This document shows positions 27,083-34,675 of a DNA stretch of 64,000 bases, piece by piece. The stretch's first letter is position 1. Each line of letters opens with the position of its first letter. Under the pieces are notes generated by a model that was not told the DNA's origin, did no database searches, and worked only from the letters and a program-made list of their open reading frames with translations. The stretch covers positions 1-64,000 of the forward strand of contig JAHCAR010000012.1 in the NCBI GenBank assembly GCA_019634795.1. Reading direction: 5' to 3'. A program made the position numbers and the translations under genes. Origin of the DNA: Dokdonella sp. Its GTDB lineage: Bacteria; Pseudomonadota; Gammaproteobacteria; Xanthomonadales; Rhodanobacteraceae.

Positions 27083-27949
27083 TCAATGCCTCTGGCGATC
27101 ACTCTTCTTGTCGTCGCTCTTCTTGTCGCCGCTATCGCGCTTGCCCTGGTTGCGATCGCCGCCATCCCTTGGGCCGCGCTTGTCCCGTTGCTGGACATTC
27201 CGGGTTTGATTCGAACGTTCCTGGCGCTGGATGCGCTCGGGCTCGGAGCGGGATGACCGGTTCGGCACTCGCTCCTGGCGAACCTCGGTGCGACGAGGCT
27301 CGACTGCACGTTGGCGCGTAGGCTCCGAGCGTCCGCGAGCATTCGATGTGCGGGGGCCGCGGTTGTCGACGCGATCATCGCGCCGGTCGTCACGGCGATC
27401 ACGGCGGTCATCGCGCCGGTCGTCACGGCGATCGTGCCGGTCATCGCGGCGATCGCGTCGATTGTCACGGCGGTCGTCACGGCGGTCATGGCGGTTGTCG
27501 CCTCGATAATCGCGGCGATTGTCGTGATGCCTGGATGGACCGCGATGGTGATAGGTGTGGCGGGACCAGCGATCGCGGTCGCGGTAGAAGGGTCGATGGT
27601 TGTAGTGACGTCCCCAATAGTCGCCGAAGACGAAGCTGATGATCGGAATGCCGATCTCGGCGCCATAGCCATAGACCGGCACGCGCCGGTTGTGCCAGCT
27701 GTACTCGATGTAGTCACCGTAGACCCAGCCGCGCTCGCCATAGGCGATCACGTCGCACCATTCGTAGTCGTCGATGCAGCCCTGCACCGAGATCCGCGTA
27801 CCGGCGCGCAGCGTCGTGATCAGGGGATAGTCACTATCCGGTCCGGCGCGCATGTTGAGATTGACGGTCACATAGCCGTCCCGGGCTTGCGCGTACAGAG
27901 GCGCGGCAAGCAGCAACAGGGCGAGGCCGAGCCATGCCAGTCGTTTCAT
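27083..27949 (-). CDS. secreted SH3-domain protein with Arg/Asp-repeat low-complexity tail
   Basis: This is a 288-aa exported protein. The signal peptide is residues 1-22 (cleavage after AQA). A bacterial SH3 domain follows at about 24-85 (VTVNLNMRAGPDSDYPLITTLRAGTRISVQGC...WVYGDYIEY). Next is a Tyr/His/Arg-rich linker. Residues about 140-205 are a charged tract built on RRD/RDDRRD units. The C-terminal region is rich in R, E, S and K. SH3 domains of this type often bind peptidoglycan. The polyampholyte tail suggests binding to polyanions or cell-wall polymer, but this is inference. The tail is encoded by short tandem DNA repeats. Low conservation of such tails is usual, so function is not assigned. 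Confidence 0.85.
   Translation of the reverse strand: MKRLAWLGLALLLLAAPLYAQARDGYVTVNLNMRAGPDSDYPLITTLRAGTRISVQGCIDDYEWCDVIAYGERGWVYGDYIEYSWHNRRVPVYGYGAEIGIPIISFVFGDYWGRHYNHRPFYRDRDRWSRHTYHHRGPSRHHDNRRDYRGDNRHDRRDDRRDNRRDRRDDRHDRRDDRRDDRRDRRDDRRDDRVDNRGPRTSNARGRSEPTRQRAVEPRRTEVRQERVPNRSSRSEPERIQRQERSNQTRNVQQRDKRGPRDGGDRNQGKRDSGDKKSDDKKSDRQRH
27355..27510 (-). repeat. short tandem repeats encoding RDDRRD units
   Basis: The plus strand reads as repeated CGGCGATCACGGCGGTCATC-like units with small variations. The array is in frame with the SH3 protein and could change length by slippage. Confidence 0.7.
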
Positions 27950-28301
27950 GGGATTCTCCTGAGTCGTCGAAAGTCACACGCGCCGCACGTCGGCCATGAG
28001 GGGGACGCACAGGTGCCCGCAAGTATCGCCTTCAGCTATGTGAACAACACCTGACGAGTGGCGTGCCAACCGCCCGCGTCGCTGCGTGCGTATACGGGCC
28101 TGGTTCACGAGGCGAAACAATGGGTCTTCGATCGTGCACGAACCGGGATGCACAGGGTCAGCGGGCACCTCTGCATGCGGCTGATCCCGACAGGCGAGGG
28201 TACTGATGCGCCTGGATCGGGCAGCCAGATGGCCCGATCCGGCTCGGGGCCTGCTCTCGTGAGGCACCTGGCGTGACGCCGGGAACGACCGATCAGCGAG
28301 C
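27950..28301. other. non-coding region upstream of the SH3 gene
   Basis: No convincing gene is seen here. GGATCGGGC (28214-28222) and GCCCGATCC (28232-28240) form a perfect 9-bp hairpin downstream of the GH92 remnant on the minus strand. The SH3 promoter should lie near 27960-28050, but I could not assign boxes. Confidence 0.4.
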
Positions 28302-28595
28302 GCTCATGGAGTAGGGGCGGGCCTTGGCGCCGGTGGCCCACTGCCTGTTCGGTTCGGCCTGCATCGTGAAGTGCAGGTCGCCGCCGGCCATGATTTCTTC
28401 GTGGCGGATGAAACTGCGGTCGAGCGGTTTGCCATTCAGCGTGATCTGGCCAAAGTGCGGATGCGCATCATCGAGATGATCGGCGGTGATCGTGAAGCGC
28501 TTGCCGTTAGGCAGGTTCATGACGATGCAGTCGAGGAACGGGCGGCCGATCACGTATCCCCTGCCGCCCCGTGCGACCGGCCAGGTCTACGAACT
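28302..28595 (-). pseudogene. 3' remnant of a GH92 alpha-mannosidase gene
   Basis: The minus strand encodes VIGRPFLDCIVMNLPNGKRF, then PLDRSFIRHEEIMAGGDLHF and PYSMS, which is the C-terminal 85 or so residues of the intact GH92 at 34676-37045. Nucleotides 28302-28433 match 34688-34819 with one mismatch in 132. Beyond that, similarity drops to roughly 80% and then fades near 28595. It has no start of its own and no catalytic domain, so it is a non-functional fragment. It lies 6.4 kb to the left of the intact gene, in direct orientation. Confidence 0.88.
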
Positions 28596-28811
28596 TGGGG
28601 TGATCAGTCTCCATGCTCGAGACCGGGACACCGACGGACGCTACTCCTGCCAGCTCCGATATCGCGTCGTCCACGCGCCGTGACCGAACCGGCCGTCGCC
28701 GAACGAAGCCGGAGCAGGATCATGCGGATGGACGGCAGTGTGTGACGCAGCGGACACTATGCAGCGCCCGTCGCGGGCATGCTGAGGTCCTCGGACTCGA
28801 CTGCGATTCGC

Positions 28812-29375
28812 ATGAACTTCGACGAAGACCGCATTCTTTTGCTGTTGAGGGCCGTTGCCGGGGGCCAGGCCGACGCGCTCGACGAACTGATGCCGCTCGT
28901 CTACGCGGAACTGCGCCGGATCGCCAGTCGGCAGTTGCGCCGACTCGGTGGCACGCCGACGATCAGCACGACCGTTCTCGTGCACGAAGTCTACGAGCGC
29001 CTGGTCGGCCATGGCCGCATGAACATCGATGACGAGCGCCACTTCTTCGCGATCTGCGCACGCGTCATGCATCAGGTGGTCGTCGACCACGCGCGCGAGC
29101 ACGCTGCGGTGAAGCGGGGCGGGGGTCGCGTTGCCGTCACGCTCGACGAGGTCGTCCTGGCTGCCGACGACGAAGTCGAACTTTCAGCGCGGCTCGTCGA
29201 AGCACTCGAGCAGCTGTCGATGCGCGACGCCGGGCTTGCCGAAATGGCGCAGCTTGCCTGGTTCGCAGGACTCGACACGGAGCACATCGCACGACTGACC
29301 CGCACACACGTGCGCCAGGTGCAGCGCGATCTCAAGCGCGCGCGGGCCTGGATCGTGGCCGCGGTCGAGCCATGA
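28812..29375 (+). CDS. ECF-type RNA polymerase sigma factor (cassette 2)
   Basis: This 187-aa protein is similar in layout to the sigma factor at 9837-10421. Region 2 is LDELMPLVYAELRRIA and HEVYERLVG. Region 4 is LDTEHIARLTRTHVRQVQRDLKRARAWI. It belongs to the same TIGR02999/ECF43-like family. The ATG at 28812 is preferred over the ATG at 28779, because conserved sequence begins immediately. The ribosome-binding site is weak. Its stop codon overlaps the kinase start (ATGA at 29372-29375), which indicates translational coupling and a fixed sigma/kinase ratio. Activation by kinase phosphorylation is known for the ECF43 group and inferred here. Confidence 0.88.
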   Translation: MNFDEDRILLLLRAVAGGQADALDELMPLVYAELRRIASRQLRRLGGTPTISTTVLVHEVYERLVGHGRMNIDDERHFFAICARVMHQVVVDHAREHAAVKRGGGRVAVTLDEVVLAADDEVELSARLVEALEQLSMRDAGLAEMAQLAWFAGLDTEHIARLTRTHVRQVQRDLKRARAWIVAAVEP

Positions 29376-31921
29376 AAGCCTGGCCCGACCGCGCACGTTT
29401 CAACGCGATCGATCGCGCACTCGATGCGCTGATCCCGCTGTCGGCGGTCGAACGCGAGCGGTTCATCGACGCCTGGCTGAGCGACCACGCTGGAGACGTG
29501 CCGTTGCTGCGACGATTGCTCGCGGAAGCCGACCGGGCATCGGTCGACGTCGAGGAGGCTCTTGGCGTTGCCGCCGCGGCGTGCTGGACTGCGTCGTCGT
29601 CGGATCCCGATCAGCTCGGCGAATGGCGGCTCGTCGAACCGCTCGGCCGGGGCGGCATGGCCGAGGTCTGGCTCGGAGTCGGAACCGGCGGCCACCGCGA
29701 TCAACGCGCCGCGATCAAGATCATGGCGACCGGACTCGATACGCGCGAGATGCGGGCGCGATTCGAACAGGAGCGACGCATCCTCGCCGCACTCGACGAT
29801 CCGCGAATCGCCCGCCTGCTCGACGGCGGCGTCGCCGACGACGGGCGGCCGTGGCTGGCCTTGGAACGGGTCGATGGCGAGCGCATCGATCACTGGTGCG
29901 ATGCACGCCGGCTCGACATCGCAGGACGAGTCGCGCTCGTGCGCGAGGTCGCGATCGCGTTGCACAGCGCGCATCGGGGCCTCGTCGTCCATCGCGACAT
30001 AAAGCCGGCCAATGTGCTCGTCACGAACGACGGCCACGTCAAGCTGCTCGATTTCGGTATCGCCAAGATGCTCGATGCCGGGAACGCTGCCGCTGCCGAG
30101 TCGGCGACGCAGACACATGCGCGGGTGCTGACACCCGAGTACGCCGCGCCCGAACAGTTTCTCGGCGAACCGATCACGACTGCGGTCGACGTCTACCAGC
30201 TCGGCCTGCTGATGGTCGAACTCGTCGTCGGAGTCCGGCCGTTCGCCGCGCACGCCGGGAATCCGGTCGATCTCGCGCACGCCGTTGTCAGCAGCGAGCC
30301 TCCACTCGCGAGCCAGCTGTTGGCCCGGTCCGGCCTCGATGCCGAGCGCATAGAGGCGATCGCCGCGGCGCGCGGTACGAGTGCAGTTCGGCTGCGCAGA
30401 CAGTTGCGCAGCGACTTCGACGCGATCGCCGCGTGCGCGCTCGCGCGTACCCCGGCACGGCGCTTCCCCTCGACGCTGCAATTTGCCGAAGACCTCGATG
30501 CCTGGATGAATCAGCGGCCGCTCAGTGTGCGTGCACCGTCGATCCGCTATCGGACGACGCGCTTTCTCCGGCGCAACTGGATTGCCAGCGGCTTCACGCT
30601 GGCTTTGGCCCTGGCGCTCGCCGGGTGGGTCGGAACGGTGCTGGTGCAGTCGAAGCAGATTCGGCGCGAGTCCGAGTTGAACCGCTCGGTCCGCGACTAT
30701 CTCGTCGACTTGTTACGCGAGGCAGACCCGCGCTTCGCCGATTCGCCCCAGTCCAGCGCGGAGAGCGTCGTCGAGGGCGGAATTGCGCACGCGCGCACCC
30801 GCTTCGCCGATGAGCCCGACCTGCTCGCGGAATTGCTGGTCATTGCCGGCGACGTCCAGGTCGGGCGAGGCGCCTACGGCCGGGCCGCAAGCCTGTTCGG
30901 CGAAGCGCTGCAGGTCCAGCGGCGGCTCGATCCGGACGATCCGCGACTGACCGACGTGCTCGCGAGCTACGGTCGGGCGAGTCACTACTCGGGTCGATAC
31001 GCGGACGCCGAGGGCGCGCTGCGCGAAGCGGAATCCCGCTGGTACGCACGCGGTGCCTGGGAACAATGCTGGATTCCGTTGGCACTGGTCGACGTGTTGC
31101 ACAGTCGCGGCAAGTATCGGGATGCCTTGCTCGTGCTCGAACGTGCCGCGTCGACCCAGGCGCCATCGAGCGTGGGTGCCGCCCGATTGTCGGCGGCCCG
31201 CGGCATCGTCCTGCGAGACAGCAGCCGCTACGCAGAGGCCGGCCGGTTGCTGCGCGATGCACACGATCGCCTGGAGGTCCTCCTCGATCCATCCAACGGT
31301 GATGTCGTCGAGGTCCGGACGGCGCTCGGCCTGAATCTTGTGCTGCGCGGCGAAACGGCCGCCGGGCGCCGGTTGCTCGACAGTTCGATTGTCCGTCACG
31401 TTGCAGTGTATGGCCCCCACCACCCGCTCGTCGGCATCGCCCGGCACGCGCTGGCGAACGCGGACGAGATCGATGGTGACGCCCGATCAGCCATCCAGCG
31501 TCTCGACGTGGTGCTCGCCGACGACTACCGGGACCTCGCCCCGGGCAACGTGTTGATCGCCTACGCGCGCCTGGATCGCGCATGGCTGCGTCTTGCGCTC
31601 GGCGAATACGAGGAGGCGACGCGTGATCTCGACCTGGCCGAACCTGTCCTGCTCGGCCTTCGTGACGGCGGACATCCGCGCTGGTCCGGCCTGCAGCTCG
31701 CGCGCGCTGTGCTGGCCGTGCAGCGTGGCGACGTCACGGCAGCACGAGCCTTCGTTCGCGCTGCCATCGCACAGCGAACGGACCGGTTCGGTGCGGACGA
31801 CGTCGCGACGCTCGAGGCCCGCCGCTGGCTGCGTGCGCTCGACACCGGCTCGATGCCGCCCGCGCCACCCTCGGCGCCGGCGATCGAGGTGCGTCGGAGC
31901 GCGCTGCTGCTGCGCGGGTAG
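29372..31921 (+). CDS. membrane Ser/Thr protein kinase with C-terminal TPR repeats (cassette 2)
   Basis: This 849-aa protein has the same plan as the kinase at 6906-9602. The glycine loop is GRGGMAEVW (92-100), followed by AAIK Lys116, catalytic HRDIKPAN (207-214), DFG (227-229) and the activation-segment end YAAPEQ (257-262). One transmembrane helix lies at about 402-424, followed by about 400 residues of TPR-like helices. The kinase core is intact. The start overlaps the sigma gene stop by 4 nt. The gene is convergent with a beta-helix protein gene whose product carries the IFADGFE tail. A signal perceived by the periplasmic TPR part and passed to the sigma factor is a reasonable model, not shown by sequence. 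Confidence 0.92.
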   Translation: MKAWPDRARFNAIDRALDALIPLSAVERERFIDAWLSDHAGDVPLLRRLLAEADRASVDVEEALGVAAAACWTASSSDPDQLGEWRLVEPLGRGGMAEVWLGVGTGGHRDQRAAIKIMATGLDTREMRARFEQERRILAALDDPRIARLLDGGVADDGRPWLALERVDGERIDHWCDARRLDIAGRVALVREVAIALHSAHRGLVVHRDIKPANVLVTNDGHVKLLDFGIAKMLDAGNAAAAESATQTHARVLTPEYAAPEQFLGEPITTAVDVYQLGLLMVELVVGVRPFAAHAGNPVDLAHAVVSSEPPLASQLLARSGLDAERIEAIAAARGTSAVRLRRQLRSDFDAIAACALARTPARRFPSTLQFAEDLDAWMNQRPLSVRAPSIRYRTTRFLRRNWIASGFTLALALALAGWVGTVLVQSKQIRRESELNRSVRDYLVDLLREADPRFADSPQSSAESVVEGGIAHARTRFADEPDLLAELLVIAGDVQVGRGAYGRAASLFGEALQVQRRLDPDDPRLTDVLASYGRASHYSGRYADAEGALREAESRWYARGAWEQCWIPLALVDVLHSRGKYRDALLVLERAASTQAPSSVGAARLSAARGIVLRDSSRYAEAGRLLRDAHDRLEVLLDPSNGDVVEVRTALGLNLVLRGETAAGRRLLDSSIVRHVAVYGPHHPLVGIARHALANADEIDGDARSAIQRLDVVLADDYRDLAPGNVLIAYARLDRAWLRLALGEYEEATRDLDLAEPVLLGLRDGGHPRWSGLQLARAVLAVQRGDVTAARAFVRAAIAQRTDRFGADDVATLEARRWLRALDTGSMPPAPPSAPAIEVRRSALLLRG

Positions 31922-31956
31922 CGGCTGGTCGCCGACGCGGGCGCCCGAACCGACGA

Positions 31957-33771
31957 TCAACGCGCGACGAGCAACTCGAACCCGTCCGCAAAAATCGTGT
32001 CGTCCACGACGTACTCGATCGCGCCGGCGTCGAACGGTCCGGCCACATCGGGACGCGGATCGTCGAAAGGTCGTGTCGATCCGAACAGGTCGTTCACGTC
32101 GAGCCCCGAGCTTCCACAGCGGTCGATCGCCGGTGAGGCTGCCTGCAGCGAGTAGTCGGGCGCATTGCCGGTCGTGTCGACATACAACGGATCGAGGACG
32201 GTGGCAGGCGGGAAGGACGTGTTTTCGTGGCCGAGCACGCAACTCCCCGACGCCGTGGCGCCGGCCAGCAATCGCAGGAGCACGGTCGCGTCGTCGTAGA
32301 GCAGGCTGTTGCGGATCACGACGGCACCGAGATTGCCGTTCGCGCGAATGCTCGATGCGGCCAGTTCGAGACCCGGGAACTGGTCGCTGACGCGGAAGTT
32401 TCCGGACATCGTGACATGTCGCAGGACGGCGCTCGCCGAACTCGTCAGCTCGATCGTCGATGTGCCGTTGCCGACGCCGTAGAGGATGTTGCGGGCGATC
32501 AGGTCGCTCGTGAGTATCGCCGCCGACGTGCTGCCACTCACGTGTACGGCCGATCCGTTGTTGGCGAAGTTGTCGTACAGGTGCGCCTGCTGCAGGTTCG
32601 CGAGGCCACCGCTGTCGACGTAAACCGCGCCGCCGATCAGGGTAGCGTTTTCGCCCTCGGTGATGCCGCGAGTGCCGAAGACACCGGGACAGGTCGCGAA
32701 CGTGCAGTGGAAGTCGTCGGCGCCGAGCAGGCTCAGCACCGAATCGCCCTGGATCGCGAGTGCTCCGCCCCGTCCGTCGGCGCGGTTGTCCTCGAAGCGA
32801 ATCCAGTTGCCGGTAAAGCTGCTGCCGCCGGTCATGAACACGGCGCCGCCGCGGCCGGTCGCCCGATTGCCGGTTGCGCGTCCGGCGAAGCGATCGACCG
32901 GCAGCGAGAGCCAGTTCAGGCTCGAGCCATTGTCGAGATAGAGTCCGCCGCCGTTGCCGGCAGCGACGTTCTGGAAGAACGTGACGAACCCGTCGGCATT
33001 GCCGACGAACGCGGTGCGCGGCTGGATCACGACCGTGCAGTCGTTCGCATGGAGTCCACCCCCGTCACCTTCCGAAGTGTTGTTGCGCAGGCGACCGTCG
33101 ATGATGGCGACGGTTCCACCGCCTCCGCACCAGATGCCTCCACCCTGTGCACTGGCGGGAAACACCTCGACCGCGCGGTTCGCAGCGAGCGACAGAGATT
33201 CCACAGAGCCGAGTATCGTGCCTTCGTCGAGGGTCAGGCGGGTTTGCGGTCCATTGAGATAGGCGCCGCCGCCGAGTATCGATTCGTTGTCGGCGATGCG
33301 ACTGTCCTCGACGTAGACGCTCGACTGGCCGTCGATGCGCAGGCCGCCGCCGCGGTCATTGAGCGCGTCGTTCGCGCCGCCGCCGCGGACGATGACGCTG
33401 CGCAACTCGACGATACGCAATCCCATGCTCGCGTTGAAGCGCATCACGGTATCGGCGCCGTTGCCGGCCACCGTGTGCAGCAGGCCGGCCTGCGGAAGCG
33501 TGCTCGTGCACGAGGGCCAACTGCCGTCGATCGTGAGATTGCGGTCGACGCTGTTGAGGGTCTGGTTGGCCAGATCCCGCGACAGCCGGATCTCGGTCTG
33601 GTCATCGAAGCCGGTCGGTGCCGCGTTGATCGCATCCTGCAGCGAGCTGAAGTCGCAGGACGCGCTCGTGCCGACCGTGTAGATCGAAAGCAGGCCGCCT
33701 GCCCGCGCGGGAGTGAACGTCAGGGTCATCGCAAGCAGGGCCAAACCCGCCAGGTTTCGAATACAGGCCAT
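31957..33771 (-). CDS. secreted beta-helix repeat protein with IFADGFE tail
   Basis: This is a 604-aa protein. The ATG at 33769-33771 is preferred because GAGGAA lies 7 nt upstream; an in-frame GTG at 33786 overlaps that site. A signal peptide ends near PARA. The body is a right-handed parallel beta-helix type, with many GGG-L/A-I/V-x-G steps (GGGLRIDG, GGGAYLNG, GGGIWCGG, GGGLHAND, GGGLYLDN). It ends in a choice-of-anchor-Q-like block (SPAIDRCG...DVAGPFDAGAIEY). The C-terminus is DTIFADGFELLVAR. It lacks the CSLREA motif of the two giant proteins and is much shorter. It is probably exported; function is unknown. The position beside the sigma/kinase pair suggests co-regulation. Confidence 0.88.
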   Translation of the reverse strand: MACIRNLAGLALLAMTLTFTPARAGGLLSIYTVGTSASCDFSSLQDAINAAPTGFDDQTEIRLSRDLANQTLNSVDRNLTIDGSWPSCTSTLPQAGLLHTVAGNGADTVMRFNASMGLRIVELRSVIVRGGGANDALNDRGGGLRIDGQSSVYVEDSRIADNESILGGGAYLNGPQTRLTLDEGTILGSVESLSLAANRAVEVFPASAQGGGIWCGGGGTVAIIDGRLRNNTSEGDGGGLHANDCTVVIQPRTAFVGNADGFVTFFQNVAAGNGGGLYLDNGSSLNWLSLPVDRFAGRATGNRATGRGGAVFMTGGSSFTGNWIRFEDNRADGRGGALAIQGDSVLSLLGADDFHCTFATCPGVFGTRGITEGENATLIGGAVYVDSGGLANLQQAHLYDNFANNGSAVHVSGSTSAAILTSDLIARNILYGVGNGTSTIELTSSASAVLRHVTMSGNFRVSDQFPGLELAASSIRANGNLGAVVIRNSLLYDDATVLLRLLAGATASGSCVLGHENTSFPPATVLDPLYVDTTGNAPDYSLQAASPAIDRCGSSGLDVNDLFGSTRPFDDPRPDVAGPFDAGAIEYVVDDTIFADGFELLVAR

Positions 33772-33933
33772 CGTGGGATTCCTCACCAGTGCGGCCGCGC
33801 CATTGCGGCCCCTTCCCCGGTAATACGGAAGTTGCGATGCACGACGACAATGGACGGAGGAATCGGCCGTCGGGAGAGGCCGCTGAGAGCAGGCGAGGAC
33901 GCTGGAACGCGTCAGGGGGACCTGGAATCGGCG

Positions 33934-34434
33934 CTATTCGCGCAGCCAGCGGATCATGTGCGGATACGGCGGGACGCCGGCGACCTGGGCATCGGAGCCG
34001 GTCAGCGTGAGACCGGCCATGGCGAGGCCGTGGCAGCCCGGATAGACGCCCGCCGAAAACGTCGCGATGAGCCGGGCCGAGCGCCCGTGATAGCCGCCGT
34101 CATGGAACAGCAGATCGGGACGCAGTCCGAGGTGGACGAGCGCGGCCCAGGCCCATGCGGTTGCTTCGGCCTCTCCGGCCAACGCAACCTCGTCGAGCTC
34201 CTCGAGCGCATCGCTCGATGTACGTCGACGATCGGGCGGCAGCACGGCCAGATGGCCGGCCTCGTGGAGCAGATCGCCGGGCCAGGTCAGGGCGTCGCGA
34301 TCGGCGAGGAGCTCGCCGTTGCGCACGCGCAGACCGGGCAGGAACGAGTCGCCGCCAAGGGGCTGCTCGTGCACGGCAAGGCCGATGCCGCGCAGGAATG
34401 CAATCAGCGACGAGGTCGGATCAGGATCGGTCAT
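33934..34434 (-). CDS. small protein with HEAGH zincin-like motif, function unknown
   Basis: This 166-aa protein has no signal peptide or membrane segment. It contains LLHEAGHLAVLP (residues about 55-66), which fits the HExxH zinc-binding motif, and a following segment rich in E and D. Further histidines (VHLGL, FHDGGYHG) might supply a third ligand. I recognise no named family. It lies between the beta-helix gene and GH92 on the same strand. The neighbourhood gives no clear functional hint. It may be a protein-specific peptidase or an inactive relative. Confidence 0.7.
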   Translation of the reverse strand: MTDPDPTSSLIAFLRGIGLAVHEQPLGGDSFLPGLRVRNGELLADRDALTWPGDLLHEAGHLAVLPPDRRRTSSDALEELDEVALAGEAEATAWAWAALVHLGLRPDLLFHDGGYHGRSARLIATFSAGVYPGCHGLAMAGLTLTGSDAQVAGVPPYPHMIRWLRE

Positions 34435-34675
34435 CGAAATCTCCCGTCGCCGGCCCCAGCCTTGCCGATGTTTCGGCGATCAATGGTACCGATGATGCAA
34501 GGGGAGCGGGGCTCGTACGGTTCCGGCCAGTGATTCGGGGTGGTGCTCCCGCGATGAATGCGGTCTGGCGCCGGCGCAGCCGCGCGGGGTGCGGCTCAGC
34601 GGATTTACAGGCCCATTCTGAGCGCCATCCGGGCCGGCAACGACGCCCATCGGTATCGTATTCAGCAGGCGCGGG

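Noticed and set aside
27355-27510. Possible CRISPR-like repeat array
   Set aside because: The repeats are contiguous, in frame and without spacers. They encode RDDRRD units.
27311-28054. 247-aa plus-strand frame rich in V, A and I resembling membrane helices
   Set aside because: It is antisense to the Arg/Asp repeats of the SH3 protein. The apparent hydrophobic repeats are the complement of those codons.
28214-28240. 9-bp hairpin as an attachment site of cassette 2
   Set aside because: No matching copy was found at the right side of the cassette near 34.6 kb, so only a plain hairpin is recorded.
32227-34533. 768-aa plus-strand open frame
   Set aside because: It overlaps the beta-helix gene and the HEAGH gene in antisense. 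It has no recognisable domain.
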